This document shows positions 24,301 to 36,300 of a DNA stretch of 64,000 nt, in pieces; the first letter of the stretch is position 1, and every line of letters starts with the position of its first letter. A program made the translations under genes and the position numbers. The notes under the pieces are model-generated. The model did no database searches. It saw nothing but the letters and a program-made list of their open reading frames with translations, and had not been told where the DNA came from. This DNA comes from Symsagittifera roscoffensis (Eukaryota; Xenacoelomorpha; Acoela; Convolutidae), in contig NC_087071.1 of NCBI RefSeq assembly GCF_963678635.1, positions 15,623,613 to 15,687,612 of the forward strand, written 5' to 3'.

Positions 24301-27300
24301 AGAGTATTTAATTTTGACTGATGTTGATAATTTAAAGCCCAAAAAGTACAATAACAAAACTCATGGACATTAGTAGATGCTGCTAATTCATAGCTCTTTG
24401 AAAAATTTTTGTAAGGTTTTTAGAAAAAAGAATCAAGCTCAGTCTGGATTGAAGTAGTTTCTCTACTCTTTAGTTTCAGCAAAAAAAATAAAAAACAATA
24501 ATTTTTGTTTCAGCTCTAACAAAAAAAGCAAAAAATAAGAAAATCAAGACTGAAACCGAAAAAATTCCCGATTGGCGCGATCGAAAAAAGTGGCCAATTC
24601 ATTTTTGCAAAACATTTTTTCGGATTTTCGGAACATCTAATCAATTGTTATTCAATATATAAAAAATATGTTTTAAGTAAACTGCTTTTTAGTGTTACCA
24701 AACCCATTTGTGTTAGTGTCCTTGATTCTTGAAAATTTCAGAGCGGGTGTCTTTGTGGTATGCTTTTAAAAACGTTTATAATCACCTTCAATATCGCTTT
24801 CTAGAATTTTGTATGATTTGAAGCTTAAAAATTTAACTTAGATCCACATTTAGCCAAGCAGTTTCGAGATTGTCATTTTTTAAAATTTTGCGAGAGATAA
24901 CCAGACTAATTTATTTTTTTTTCGCGAGAAATAAACAGGCTGTCTCGAATTTTTCTCCAGGATTTACGCTAAAATTTAGGAATTTTTTTAATAATTACTA
25001 CCAGATTGTCATAGTTCCTTACAAGACAACTGCAATTAGTTTTTAGGCTCCACTGTTTTTAGGATAATACACATGGATGTTACAAACAAAAATCATTTAA
25101 TACTTTTCACTTACGAAGATGGCACCTGTACTTCTTCTGTTATTGTTCTAAAATATCCTGTACTGTATAGGTTTGTGAAGTCCCGAATTTCCACTTCATA
25201 TTTTGCTGAAACGAATAGGTTCAGAGTCTTCAATTTGGTTTTTGTTCCGCCTTTCGTAACGAAAGTAATGGAATTTTCGTTTTCGGTGTGGTTTTTTTTC
25301 TTCAGACAAATTTCGAACTTTCAACTAAGCATTTTTCACGGATTTTTTTTATCATTCAAAGAGTATTGCTGTCCTGAGCCTAAATTTGAAAGGACGTTTC
25401 GCCGTTGAAAATCGCCCTTTTGTGGAGGGATTATTTTCACAAAAAAAACTCAAATAAAAAAAATAATTTTTTTTTAATACATTTGATTTGTTTTCATGTT
25501 GTTTTTGCAGCTCCAAAGACATTAGAAGGCAGTCAAAACCTTCAGAGCTTCGTCCTGATACGAACAGTCTTACTTATCTTATAAAAACTACTTCCCCATC
25601 CCCACCATTGATTTTCTGCCGACATAGTAAATGAAATAAACCAACAGAATGAAATAACGCGGAAAGTGTACAAGCTAAAACTGAAAGTCAATTTTGCCCA
25701 AACCTTTACCAGAGTTAGGATATTGCTCTTCAATTTGCACTATATACTTTTGGGTGGTGTTCGGCTTAACATTATGTCTCAAACACTCTAATGGTCGCAC
25801 TTCGGTTAATAATGATGGGATTCAGTTTTGGCCGACCATTCTGAACAAAATCTAGCGGTGCTAATATACAATATATTTCAAAAAACCCTGGTTGAAGCCT
25901 ATTTGTTTGGATTATTTTGACAGAGTTTATTGGCAAAAGGGTATTTATGATATATCAACCTAGATCATTCTCGCAACGTAAAATGAATTTTCTAATTTAA
26001 GAATGAAATTCTCATATATTTCTAGCGATCAACTAACTATATTCTAACAAGAAACAAAAGGGGGTTCCTGTATTTTAGGGTGTTTTTTTACTTTTTTCTT
26101 TTCTAAATTAATGTTTCTTTACAGTGTGTTTCTTTTCTAAATGAACAATGCTTTTTTTCACTGTTCGCTTCAACCCTTAATAGGACTTTAGGTTTTCTCG
26201 GTTAGGTTTTTTGCATGATAACCATATTCATAATTTTCGTTTTCTATCTCCATTTTTCTAATTTTTCGCCATTTCACTAGTTTTATTTTATGGTTTTCTG
26301 AATTAATGTTTTTTTTTTTGTTTTTATTGAAATGCTGCTCGAAGAGCTTAACAAGGAAACATGGCTTTGGAAGGGAGTTAATAAACCCACCTGCACTGAA
26401 GTTTCATACAAAAAACAATTGTAAAGGAAGTTTTACTTAAAAAATCTCGGAAAAGTTAATTAAATGTCGCAGCAATTTATCGTTTTCATAGATTTTTACA
26501 TTCAAAAAATCGTAAAAATTTTTTTTTAAAGAAAATAACTTCAGGGAATTGAAAAAAGAGTAAACTAATTAAAATATAAGCATACCTCCAATGGTTGAAG
26601 CGTCTGCGCAATTCAACGTCGTAAGCACCCATTGTTGAGCTACGAGAGCTCCTGAACACCGCCAGGTTCTTTTCCCATCAACCAATTTGTAAATCTTTTG
26701 CATTCTTCTTCACTAGTTTTATTTACTTTTTTTCTAGAAGGAGTACCAACCTAATAATGGCCCGAAGTTATAGTTTTCAAGTCCAAAAATTGTGTTATAG
26801 TTCAAAGTTCTAATTTTTGGCATAAAAAAGGACACTGAAATTTAAATTATTTAAGTTTAGGGTATTTCAGTCAACTAAAATTATCAAAACTAAGAAGTTC
26901 AGCAACAGTCGTAAATGGTGTTTCAACTAAAAATATTTTACGAAAGCTTCTCATTTCAAAATCAGTGATCCGTTTGACCTCGAACTTGGAGAGAAGCTGC
27001 AAAACTGATATGAAGTTGATTTTTCAAAGAAATGCCTCGAATAGATCAACATGGTAAGAAAATCGCCCTAATTTTACCAACAGATTAACGTTTTCAAACT
27101 AGAATCACTAAATCAAAATATTTGTTTATAGGTTAATGAAAACAGCGAAATGGTTTTTTTTTGAAAAACGAAAAACGGATTATGCAAGACGGCGAGACAA
27201 GGCACTGTACGGGCGAATTGGTTAAAACTATATTTTTAACGACCGAATTAAAAGTCGACGAAGCTCTGAACCCTGACCACCCCAAATTTTCCCTAACCCC

Positions 27301-30300
27301 CTCGATTTTTTGCTGTGGATTCACTTGGTGAAAATTTCGGATCGTGCTATTCCAAGTGTCCAAGAACTCATTCAAACGGTGAAAGATAATAGCAGTACAA
27401 TAACGGCCCAAAACTGTGAGGATTCTTTGAAAAATTTGAAAAAAAGTTTAGGTGTCTTGCTCAAGTTTCTATCCAACTTTTTATAACAATTTCATATAGT
27501 TATCGAAAATTTCGTCTGTTTTCTTTCATTTGCATAAAAATTTGTCTATTTATTTTCTAATTGAAAAATTATAGCACTTTCAAAAAAAACCTTTATTTAA
27601 AACAGCCTGTAGTTTTTATTTGGGTGTCGTGAGGCGACCTTCGGTACCTCGTTACTTACTTGTTCTTTTGCAGTCTCACTGCAGATTGATGTTAATTATA
27701 CTAACCGAGGTCATTGTGCTAAACTATACTTAATACCACGCAGAGCGTGTTCATTCTCTTCTGATATCTATACTGTTTGCAAGATAATCTTTTTCAACTT
27801 AAACTCATGTTCATTCAGGATAAACTTCCTATTCCAAGCCTTCATTAACCCGCCATTCCTGTGGGAATCTTGGATTGGTCAATTTTTCTTGGCCGCTGGT
27901 CTGAAGGATAATATCAATCCTCATGATCTTTTAACCGAACCCACTGAGGTTGTTGATGAACCTCCTCCAAGAGCTGTGTCAATTGCTGATGGCGAGGACG
28001 CTGGAGCTGCGTAAACCCGAAGACAGCGGGATCAAGCGGCGATTCGAAGAATTAACCAGTTAAACATCGAGAGGAGGAGAAAAGGCCCTCGGATCAGTCA
28101 GAACTAGTTTTATCACGAAGCTGGAGCCCGTATGAAGTCTCGCTTGTTCTTCGCTCTGGGGAACGACGGGAGGAGACGATTCGTTGGCTCATTTCCTCAC
28201 AAGGACATCATTAATATTCGTTTTTGAGAATTTCATAACGGCTGTGAAACATTATTCAAGGTTGAACGGGAATATACGGTGGAACGTATCAAACTGTAAA
28301 TCACGGTTTTAATGCTTGAAAATGACACTTTCTCGTCTTTTTACGCTAGTTTGAGCACCCAAGTGGCTCTGTGTAATTGGCTTCATGATCAAGAAAGGGA
28401 GACTTTGAAAGACCTCTTTCGACGAATTCGAGATATAGATATTCAACAACAACTTATCAAGGCTAAGGCCGATCTAGATGGCACCTTCAAGCTCGCACTT
28501 CAGTGCAAAAAAGGGGCAAATACATCTGCTCAATTCCAAAACTACTTCCTCATAATCAACATTTAAACGATATCAAGGTTAAACAAGAACCTACTTTTTC
28601 CATTCAGTCATCTAGAGGGAAACGGAATTATCCTCAAAACCAAAATAATCGACAAACGTCACAAAACAATCAAACAAATAAGTCATGTTACTTCTGTGGT
28701 AATCCTTTTAGTCCGGATCACCGAAAATCTTGTCCAGCTCGGGAAGTAACATGTAATCTTTGTCGGAAACCTGATCACTTCGCGAAGTGCTGCAACTCGT
28801 CGAAACGACGTGTGAATCTAGTTCAGGAAAATGAGGACGCTTCGGGGCCATCTATGGATTGTAACTTTATAGATGTCGAACAAGACAGTGAGCCAGAATA
28901 TGGGGTGTTACAGCTGGATTCCGCTGTAATGATTAACAATATAGAAATTCTCAAGTCAAGCGGAAGAAAATCTAGGAGCCTCAGTATCCACTTGCGTTCA
29001 GGTCGTAGTTTTTTCTATTCGACTGTAGACACAAGAAGCCCAGTCTCGTTTCTGAATAAATGTACCCCTGATTTACTTTTGCAATGAAATCCACTATTTG
29101 AGTTTCGTGATATCAGACGTTACCCTATTGATACCTTTTATGTGGACTATAATAAGCAGCCCATTCGTCTACTTGGGTCGATCCAAATCCCGATTTTTCC
29201 TAGTGACTGGAAGGTGGATAACGCCCAGTTCCTCATTTCGGAGAACAGAGCTCGTAATCTCCTTGGTTTGGACTTGCAGGAGCAACTGGATGTTGTTACT
29301 AGACAGTTGAAGGCTGAATCAGTTCAGTCGCTGAAGTATGGTTCTTCGGACCCGATATCAGAAAACTGGAGTTCCTTCTTTGCAAAGAATTACGCCCATA
29401 TGTTCAGTCGTTTGGGCCGATCTAAACATCATAAAGTTTATACTAACTTCAAGTTCCCATTGGTGCCACGTCGAATTAAAGGACGTAAAGTTCCGATTCA
29501 TATTCAGGATAGGGTCGCGAACGAAGTAAAATTTCTGGTGGAGCAAGGGCATATTGAAAAATTGGACAAAAGTACGACTGATTTCTTCATAGCAGCGATT
29601 GTGCTAACTGCAAAGAAGGATGGCTCTATTAAATTGGCCCTTAATGCTAAGCCGATGAATGCTCAGATCTGCAAAAACAAGTACCAGATGCCGAACGTTC
29701 ATGAACTCATTGACTCACATCGTAACTAGAAATGTTCCTGGAAACGTTTGGTTCAAATCCTTGGATTTGAAGTATGCGTTTAGTCAGTTGCCATTGTCAT
29801 CGCTCACTAGCAGTCACTGTAATTTCAATATTCTATGCGGCGAGGCGACGGGAACGTACCGATTCAAGATCGGATTTATTGGGTTGACTGATATGCCTAC
29901 CAAGTTCCAGAAGGCAATGAATTGTACCTTACAAGGGCTAGAAGGGATTGTACCTTACAATGGATTGTACCTTACAAGGGCTAGTACCTTGACGACATTC
30001 TGATAGTCACTAAGGGAGATGTTCAAGACCATAACGAACTGGTCGAAAAGGTCATGCATAGATTTGATGTGGAAGGATGGGCTCTCAAACTGAGTAAGTG
30101 CGAATTCTCTGTTAACCAACTAACTTGGCTTGGGTATGACATTAATGAGGACGGTTATTCACTTAAATTTTCAAAGATCGATGCAATTCAATCACTCAAA
30201 CCACCAAGAACCTTAAAACAACTTCGTTCATTTATGGGCATGTTAAACCATTTGCAAAGGTTTATTCCTGATTTGCATACCCATACTGTTCATTTCCGGT

Positions 30301-33300
30301 CATCCTTAAAAGCCTGTAATAAACAGTCGTTCTTGTGGGGAGCGGAACAGAGTCTTTGTAATTTTGATTCATCAAAGGGTTCGAGGGTCAAATTCGACGC
30401 TATAATAATGGTTCAGGAGCTTGCCTCTAACAAGAAGTTGAACCTGGAGTTTGGGCCCTAACTGCTTTTGCTTCGCGTTTCCTTAACAATGCGGAGGTTA
30501 AATATAGTACTAACAAATTGGAGCTATTGGCAATTGTTTGGGCCTGTGAATGTTTCCCTACTTATCTGTTAGGTACACGTTTTCAAGTGTTGACCGATCA
30601 TAAAGCTATGATATCAGCATTAAATGAAAATTATAATAATAAATCGTATCAGTCTCGTCTTGCTCATTGGGCAGATTGCTTGTTACCTTTTGATTTTGAG
30701 GTTATTCACGTCCCAGGGGTCACGCTGGGGATAGTCGATTTTTTATCACGTTATCCTACGTTCCCAGTTCCTGAGACCTCTAAATATGATGAACTTTTCG
30801 TAGTTAAATCTATTGGGGCTTTCCATCAGGCCCTCTCTTTTATTAATTCTTATACTGTATCTCCGGTGTGGGATCAAAATTGTTTGCGGCCGCAAGAGGG
30901 TGTTCAATTTGTGTCACATTATAATGGTACTATTTCTTTACGTCACTCGCCGGTTGGGGGCGACGATAGTATTACTCAAGGTTTCAACCAATCGTATCGT
31001 ATTATGAAAATGGCTGTTTGCATTATTTGCCAAAAGAGGGCGTCGATTTATGCTCTTACGAATTCAACCAATCAGAAACTGGTATGCAATTTTATTATCG
31101 CAGACCAGTTGGTATTTCAAAAATTTACTGTCTACGACCTGAATCTTTACAAAACAGTCATCTAATCTCATCTCCTTTATTCTTAAATAAAAAAATTTTC
31201 AAAATGACACAACCGTCTGGCGCTAAACAAACTACTATCCGGCCCACTACTCTCGACTTGAATGCTACTATAAGTCAACTTGACCCTCAGACAATTCTTA
31301 ACTCAACTGCCGAGCAGGCTGATTTACTGACATTCGTGGAGTCTTTTCCGATAAGTTCTCCGAGTTTTCGCCGACCCAGTCCAAGGTCACCAAATCGATC
31401 ACTTCAACTGAACCGCATCTCTCGGTTGGATCAAGTACGCCAACGAAACAGAACCCCGTGAACGGGCTGCTAAAACCCGTTTTGTTGCCTCCAGGACTAC
31501 AAATAGAAAAGATGGTCACACCCAGCTATTGGAGGCAATGAGACGGTGTCGCCTATCAAAGCCAGGAAAAATCAACACGGCCGCAAAGATTGGAGCTCAC
31601 GCTGTCAATGGGGGCAAACCTCTTCTTTCCTCGTCAAAGAGGGAAATCGTGGAAATACCTGGCCTCTTCGATGCAGACCTTTTGGAGTAGTTGACAGAGG
31701 AGGATCGTTTTCTTGGCCCTATGAAACGAGCTATCATAAATAAGGACATCACATCTTTCAACGAGCTTGGTTCGTATATGGCCCAAGTCTGGCCTAAAGC
31801 AGCTGTGGTTAATAATTGTGTAGTTATCGATAATAAAATGGCCATACCCGAATCTCTCCGACAAGCAGTGCTCACTCGTCTTCACCGATCTCACCCGGTA
31901 CAAGAAGTCATGATGGCGGCCTCTGAATACCTCTGGTGGCCATTCATGAACCGTCAGATCATTGAAACGTGCGAAAATGCCGTGAATGCACCTTGTTTGG
32001 AAAGAATCTTAAACCCGCTTCAACTTTTAAACCTTTGCCTGTTTTTTCTGGACCTAATCAGGAATTACAACTAGATTTTGCTGGTCCTATACTTGATGAT
32101 AAAGGGTCTAAGATCTTTCTTTTAGTAGCAATCGATCGATTCTCTAAGTTTCTTTCAGTTCTTATTTCTAAAACTAATGGGGCTAAGAAGGTTTCTAAGT
32201 TCCTTGATTCTTACATTCCTATCCATGGTCTACCTCACTCTATCGGAACGGGTCACGGCTCAGGTTTTAAAAATAACTTGTGCAAGAGTTTTACTCTATT
32301 AGAGGTTTTAAATATGTCTTCTCGCCGGTCGGAGATCATAGACGCAGTGGTTTCGTTGAAAGAACGATTCAGACAATCAAGAGAAAACTGGTTGTTGCAA
32401 AACTCGATCCTAATGTCAAAAAATTTAAGGAAACGATCCAACAAATACTTGAGGACATTCGCAAGAGTAATCATTCGGTGCTTAAGAAATCACCTTTTGA
32501 ATTGCATTTTGGTCCTAAACCTAATACTGAATGGTCTCAGGCGCGTAATAATGTTGTTAAAACTGATAATTCAGCCCAAGGACTGGAGCGCAACCTCCTT
32601 ACGCCAGACCAGATTGTCAGTCAGGCTTACAGCAGGGACAGGGCAAAAATTGTTCCTCGCGGCAGCACTAGTCCAACAGATCCTCCCCGCTTCAAACCTT
32701 TGTTCTCGCTGGACGGAAATGTGGCAGATAGTGATCCCTACAAGGTGTTGGCGGATCTCGCTCGGGCGGCAAACACATGGTCGCAATTCAAACGCAACCT
32801 TCCACCGGATGGGAAAAAAGGTCCTCAAGTAGTTAGCAACCCGGCATTCGGACCTCGCTCAATCCCTTAAGTCAGGACTCAATCTCAACACTCTACGCTT
32901 CCCGGCAATAGTAACACCTGCGGGGGCACAATTTAGCTCCAGGCGTCCACCAGGTGTGGAACCCCGTCGCCTCTCGAAAACAAGTAAATTAGAAAACCTT
33001 CTAATGTCTGATCCTATTCGAGTTAAAGGCTTTAGGAAAATAATTGATCAATCGGGGAAACTTCTTTATAAACTGACTAAATTTAAGATTGTTCGTGTTA
33101 CGGATCAAACTTATGTTACCGACACTGGGAATGTTTACCGGAAAAATCACATCTGCCTCAAACCTAATTATCGGTCTACCGTTTCAGTTGCTCCTAACAC
33201 TCTAGGTAATCGACTTCAAGCTTCGAACTCTACCTCTGCCTCTCGGGGTGCAGTTATAAGGGCCCGCTACTTGGTCTCAGCCGGTGCTACTTGAACAACG

Positions 33301-36300
33301 GGCAAACAACCCAACCCTCTCTACTCCGATGGTGGACCTCACAGTTGACGCTTCCAGCGAAAGCTCAGCTGGATCTAACGGTGATCTTCAAGTGGTTGAT
33401 GATTATTCTCCTATCGGAAAACGCCAGAGGCTTCAGTGTGACTCACATCCGGTCAGGTTTGCTCCTCAGTCTAACTCTACATCGCAGCCCCACACTTCGA
33501 CGAGTGCTACTTGCTCGTTACCGAACGACTCTACCGCACGACTTTACAGTTCGTTAACTTCGCCCCAACCGCGGACTTCACATCGTGCTGCCTCCTCTTC
33601 GACCGCTCATTTTGCTGACTTTCCTGGTGTTAATCCTACTCGTTCTGGACCTATTATCTCTTCACCGGACATGGTGTCGTCACAGGGTCTGGTTCTTCCC
33701 TCTCATTCGGCGTCATCAGAGCTGCCCTCCTCCTTCCTTTCGCTTTCTCTACCTGCTCAACCAGTGGTTGACGACGCCGAGTCAGTCCGGATGTCACATC
33801 GTATTAAGAAGCCCACTCAGTTTTTTGGCGATCCGTTGCGGCTTTATTTTAAATCAGTTGAGGAGGACCCAACTTTGCCCTCTGAAACGGTGATAGTATC
33901 TTCGTCCTCACCACGAAAACCCCTTATTCGGGATCGTTTTCCACCTGGACCTTCAACGACGACGTCTCCCCCTCTCGCTCCTGCAAAAGATGCTACTGGA
34001 AAGGATTGACTATATGTCAAGTTTAAAACTCTTCTAAAACTCTTCTAAACTCATTCAAATTCTTTAAAGTTATCATGTTCTTACTGGTTAACTGTACAGC
34101 ATTTGTGTGGGATAGGGGGCTATCAATCATTTGCTCGTTTGGGTGCAGTTTTATTATCTCTCTAATTTTGGGTTGTCTCTCAAAATTTTTTCTCCCGCGG
34201 GGAATATCGTGAGGCGACCTTCGGTACCTCGTTATTTACTTGTTCTTTTGCAGTGTCACTGCAGATTGATGTTAATTATACTAACCGAGGTCATTGTGCT
34301 AAACTATACTTGATACCACGCAGAGCGTGTTCATTCTCTTCTGATATCTATACAGTTTGCTAGATAATCTTTATTAAACTTAAACTCATGTTCATTCAGG
34401 ATAAACTTCTTCATCCGAGTATTTATTCGAGACCAAGTATTTTATTCGAAACAAAGCAATAAAGTGATTCAAGCAACTAATTTTACAACTCTAAAACAAT
34501 TTACTTATTGTTCAAACAACCAAGTTTTCATTCTAAAACCTCGGCAAATATCATAGGTAAAACATTCGCTCAAATCAACTCGGTTTATCGCTGTACTTTG
34601 GGCAGGCCTGACTTTTCAGAAAATGAATTTGTTACTACAGTTGTCGACATTTTTGTTCATGGAAACGCGATTGCTCCTGTAAAAGTTTAGGCACTTGATA
34701 AAAAAAACGGTTTCAGCTTTTAAAATATTGTAAGTGATCACGGTAAAAAAAAGCATAACCTTACCTTCTAAGCAATGAAAATATCCAAACTTAAGCTCAG
34801 CTTTTTGTTATTCTCAGTAATCATCTGATATTCATGGCTGAAATCATAAAATAAGGCGAATAAAAAATCTAACCAATAACATTCTAAAATGAAAAAAAAT
34901 GAAGTGATTTACTTTACATATTAACTTTTCAATTTTTTGCATAAATTTTGATTACGAAAAACTGAACTTAAATATTTAAAATTATAATTCATTGCCCTGG
35001 AAAAAATCTGCAAAAAAGTTTTCCAGCAATTTTCTCTTTAACAAGATATCCGATGGGGGAAAATGGAGCAATTAAAAAATTTAGAGTGTTCGGGACTACG
35101 TATTGGAAATATATATTACCTAAAACTCCCAGTGATCGGTGTTCGACGATTTGCATAAATTGAAGAATACTTTTGCTTAAAAGTTAGTGGTACTTATCTT
35201 GGGTACGTTTGTTCTCGAAATCGTACTTCCATAAAGCATCTGACTTAAATCAAAATTGGCAATTTTCATATTCTATTTAGGATAGCCAGTTAATGTGCAG
35301 GATAGCCAGTTAAAATTGTCGTCATAAAGTTTGTCTGCTTGTGGTTTGTCGGCTTAGCTGCCAAATAACAAAATTGATTACTTTGGACGCAGTTTTTGTG
35401 GCAGTTTTCAATGCAGGCTTCCATTGTTTTGAATATTTCTGGCAATTTGGATTCTATTAGCCTGGAACTTACTTTTTTGCTGTTTTTTTTACCAGAATTT
35501 TTCCTCCGCTTCAATGATTTTAGCGCATCTTTTTTCGGCTTAGTGACCTTGATGGGGTTTAGCGTAATTCTTGTGCTTCATTCCGGACCGCATAATATGT
35601 TAAAACTTTTAGAACAGAAATTATAGTTCAAAGTTTTTCAGGACATCAAAAAAATTTTCAATCCTACGGGTATTTACTTAACTTTCATCAGCTCAGTTGC
35701 CGCTTGTTGAACCTTCGTTATTTACAGTGTGGTTTTTGACGTTTTTTCTTCAGATAGAAATTAATTCCAGAAAAAATTTCATTTTTTTTCAAGTTGATGT
35801 CTTTTTTAAATGTTTTTTTTTTTGGTTTAAAAGGCTTCCGTTTCATGTCTGCTATCTTGCACTGCTATTTTGTTGTTGTATCGGAAGTGGTGCGAAGAAG
35901 TGTTTCAAAAAAATATCATGGTACATTAAGGCAGAGAATTTTCGCTTTCGATAATTCCTATAATCTTAAAGTGATATGAAAATATTATGAAAAAAACTCC
36001 ATCATGATAAAAGTACCCGAAAAAATGATTTTCAACTCGAGGAAATACAAAATGATAGCAATAAACGAAGCAGTGCGCTATAGAGTTCCTTTGGATCTAA
36101 GAAGCATTTATTTACTAAAAATACAAATGATTAATGATTGTTACACAAAAACAATCGTTTGTGATGTGCAACCATTTGTATACATTTCAGCTTTACAAAG
36201 AAAAAAAGTCATGCAAATTTTCCTTGTAATTTGCATAGATTGAACGCAACACGGAAAAATGTTAATTAATCAGTGTAATTAGACGTTCCAGTTGGCTGAA

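Larger units (their letters stand above)
25318..27240 (-). other. Introns between exons K, L, M and N
   Basis: Apart from the exons listed separately, AT-rich intron sequence. At 25520-25590 there is a diverged copy of the dispersed repeat also seen near 8.9 kb and 37.4 kb. Confidence 0.35.
27627..34409 (+). mobile_element. Ty3/gypsy LTR retrotransposon, degenerate, antisense in a host intron
   Basis: Direct ~202-bp terminal repeats bracket gag, zinc knuckles, protease, reverse transcriptase, RNase H and integrase in the Ty3/gypsy order (integrase last), followed by a long C-terminal extension. Two-knuckle nucleocapsid and short LTRs suit the Mag/CsRn1-like part of Ty3/gypsy, tentatively. 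Several frameshifts, stops and active-site substitutions make it non-autonomous. It lies between exons J and K of the minus-strand gene, in the opposite orientation. No clear target-site duplication is visible at the ends as I place them. Confidence 0.92.

Noticed and set aside
25115-25317. Calling exon N a definite fibronectin type III domain
   Set aside because: Only one strand motif fits and its splice phase places it inside the S1 domain, so the call was left open.
33291-33893. Alternative frames of 88 and 102 codons inside the gypsy pol tail
   Set aside because: Shadows of the main pol C-terminal frame.
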